7,314 nucleotides of DNA from Bacilli bacterium (GTDB lineage: Bacteria; Bacillota_I; Bacilli_A; ML615J-28; CAG-698), in contig JAEEJT010000107.1 of NCBI GenBank assembly GCA_016282055.1, forward strand, positions 1 to 7,314, in the 5' to 3' direction. Under the pieces are notes generated by a model. That model saw nothing but the letters and a program-made list of their open reading frames with translations. It did not search any database and was not told the origin of the DNA. The translations under genes were made by a program, and so were the position numbers. This document shows, piece after piece, positions 6,465 through 7,314 of this stretch (the first letter of the stretch is position 1; each line of letters opens with the position of its first letter).

Positions 6465-7314
6465 CTATGCCTTCTTTCTTGTTCTAAGTAAAATTAAGAA
6501 GAATGGTGCACCAATGAATGATAATATAATTGAAACTGGAACTTCACCATTGGTTAATATTATTCTTCCTAATGAATCACATAAAACTACTAATATAAAT
6601 CCTAGTAAGGATGATGCTGGAAATAAATATTTGTAATTAGAGCCAACAATAAGTCTAGATATATGAGGCACAATTAGACCAACAAATGAAATTAATCCAG
6701 CAACAGCTATAGCAGATCCTGCTAAAAGAGATGATATACATATTAAAATAAATCTAAACAATTCTGTTTTTAATCCTAATGAATTTGCAGTCTCGTCACC
6801 TAAAAATAATATATTCATCTTCGATGGTCAAAATATTACAGTAAATATTCCAACTAATGCATAAGGAACAATCATAACGAAATCTTCCCAAGTTATACCA
6901 TTTAATCCACCAACCAAAAAACCTGTTGCATTTGATAGTCTATCTGAAAACAATGTTTTTATAATATCATTAAAAGCTCCAAATAAAGCTGAAACAGCTA
7001 AACCTGATAGAATCATTTTAACAGGAGATACTCCTTTTTGATAAGCAAGTAAATATATTAACATTGTTGTTCCAAAAGCACCTAGAATAGATCCAATTGG
7101 CATATATTTTGAAAACTGTGGCATCATAACTAAAAACAAGTATCCAACAAAACTAGCTCCACTAGTAACACCAATTGTTGACGGAGATGCAATATTATTT
7201 TTCATTACACCTTGTAAAATACAACCAGATAATGATAAACAAATTCCAACTAATCCACCAACAAGTATTCTTGGTAGTCTTACTTTAAATATAATTAATC
7301 GTTCCATTGAATCA
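6465..7314 (-). pseudogene. FecCD-family permease of the importer, split by an in-frame TGA and cut at the right edge
   Basis: Two open segments in the same frame, 7314-6828 and 6827-6465 (the second from its first ATG at 6818), form one FecCD-type permease lacking only its first roughly 50-60 residues, which lie beyond the right edge. The first segment holds RLPRILVGGLVG, LSGCILQGVMKN and a TSGA motif. The second holds LGDETANSLG, AVAGLISFVGLIVPHISR and GEVPVSIILSFIGAPFF; all are family hallmarks in the right order. Between them only TGA-CCA-TCG-AAG intervenes (F-stop-P-S-K-M-N), with no missing block or frame change. The ATG at 6818 has no ribosome site and lies inside the family fold, so it is not a separate gene; likewise the Met at 7307 is internal. 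The locus may be a nonsense mutant, a sequence error, or functional if UGA is read as Trp. A working protein would be a dimer forming the membrane channel for heme or another chelate. Confidence 0.85.
6828..6830 (-). other. In-frame TGA codon inside the permease gene
   Basis: TTT-TGA-CCA-TCG-AAG-ATG: this codon is the only interruption of an otherwise continuous FecCD reading frame. TGG encodes Trp 12 times in the other readings of this window, so UGA is not the usual Trp codon here. The nearby Ser codon TCG is also out of character for such AT-rich genes. Confidence 0.85.

Noticed and set aside
6465..6818. A separate small membrane protein gene starting at 6818
   Set aside because: It has no ribosome site and corresponds exactly to the second part of a FecCD permease in the same frame as the first part.
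6800..6830. UGA as selenocysteine in the permease
   Set aside because: FecCD permeases have no known selenocysteine position, and only a 4-bp CATC/GATG pairing follows the codon, far short of a bacterial SECIS hairpin.

Overview
The window is strongly A+T-rich and compact. Every supported gene lies on the minus strand, so transcription runs from the right edge to the left. Genes touch, overlap by a few bases or are a few bases apart, and the only real gap is about 140 bases (3198-3333). The Gram-positive-type lipoprotein with an acidic linker, the strong AGGAGG-type ribosome sites and the MarR plus heterodimeric ABC exporter layout suggest a low-GC member of the Bacillota (Bacilli/Erysipelotrichia/RF39-like or clostridial). 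The radical-SAM gene and a cysteine-rich surface lipoprotein suggest an anaerobe. The taxon is an inference; there is no rRNA or other marker here.

Unit 1 (right edge to 3334) reads as an iron-chelate, probably heme, uptake and use operon. In transcription order it holds a FecCD-type membrane permease (N-terminus beyond the right edge, interrupted by an in-frame TGA at 6828-6830), a FecE/HmuV-type ATPase, a lipoprotein substrate-binding protein, and a 420-residue radical-SAM protein of the HemN/HemW/HutW superfamily. The CxxxCxxC-P-F site and a GxGAGG motif in that last protein favour the ChuW/HutW/HmuW branch, which opens the heme ring without oxygen. A clear intrinsic terminator (3304-3335) closes the unit.

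Unit 2 (3260 to the left edge) has its own promoter, and a perfect 24-bp palindrome sits over the expected transcription start. It encodes a MarR-family repressor and two half-size ABC exporter subunits, translationally coupled by 4-nt and 8-nt overlaps. The first exporter subunit has a degenerate ATPase site (Asp for the catalytic Glu, Gln for the switch His), as in BmrC/LmrC/TM287. The second is cut by the left edge before its ATPase domain.

Together, import and likely degradation of heme beside a MarR-controlled heterodimeric exporter resembles the streptococcal pefRCD porphyrin/heme efflux logic. The link between the two units is inferred from their adjacency only. The two points most worth checking are the in-frame TGA in the permease (mutation, sequence error, or UGA read as Trp) and whether the exporter unit responds to heme.
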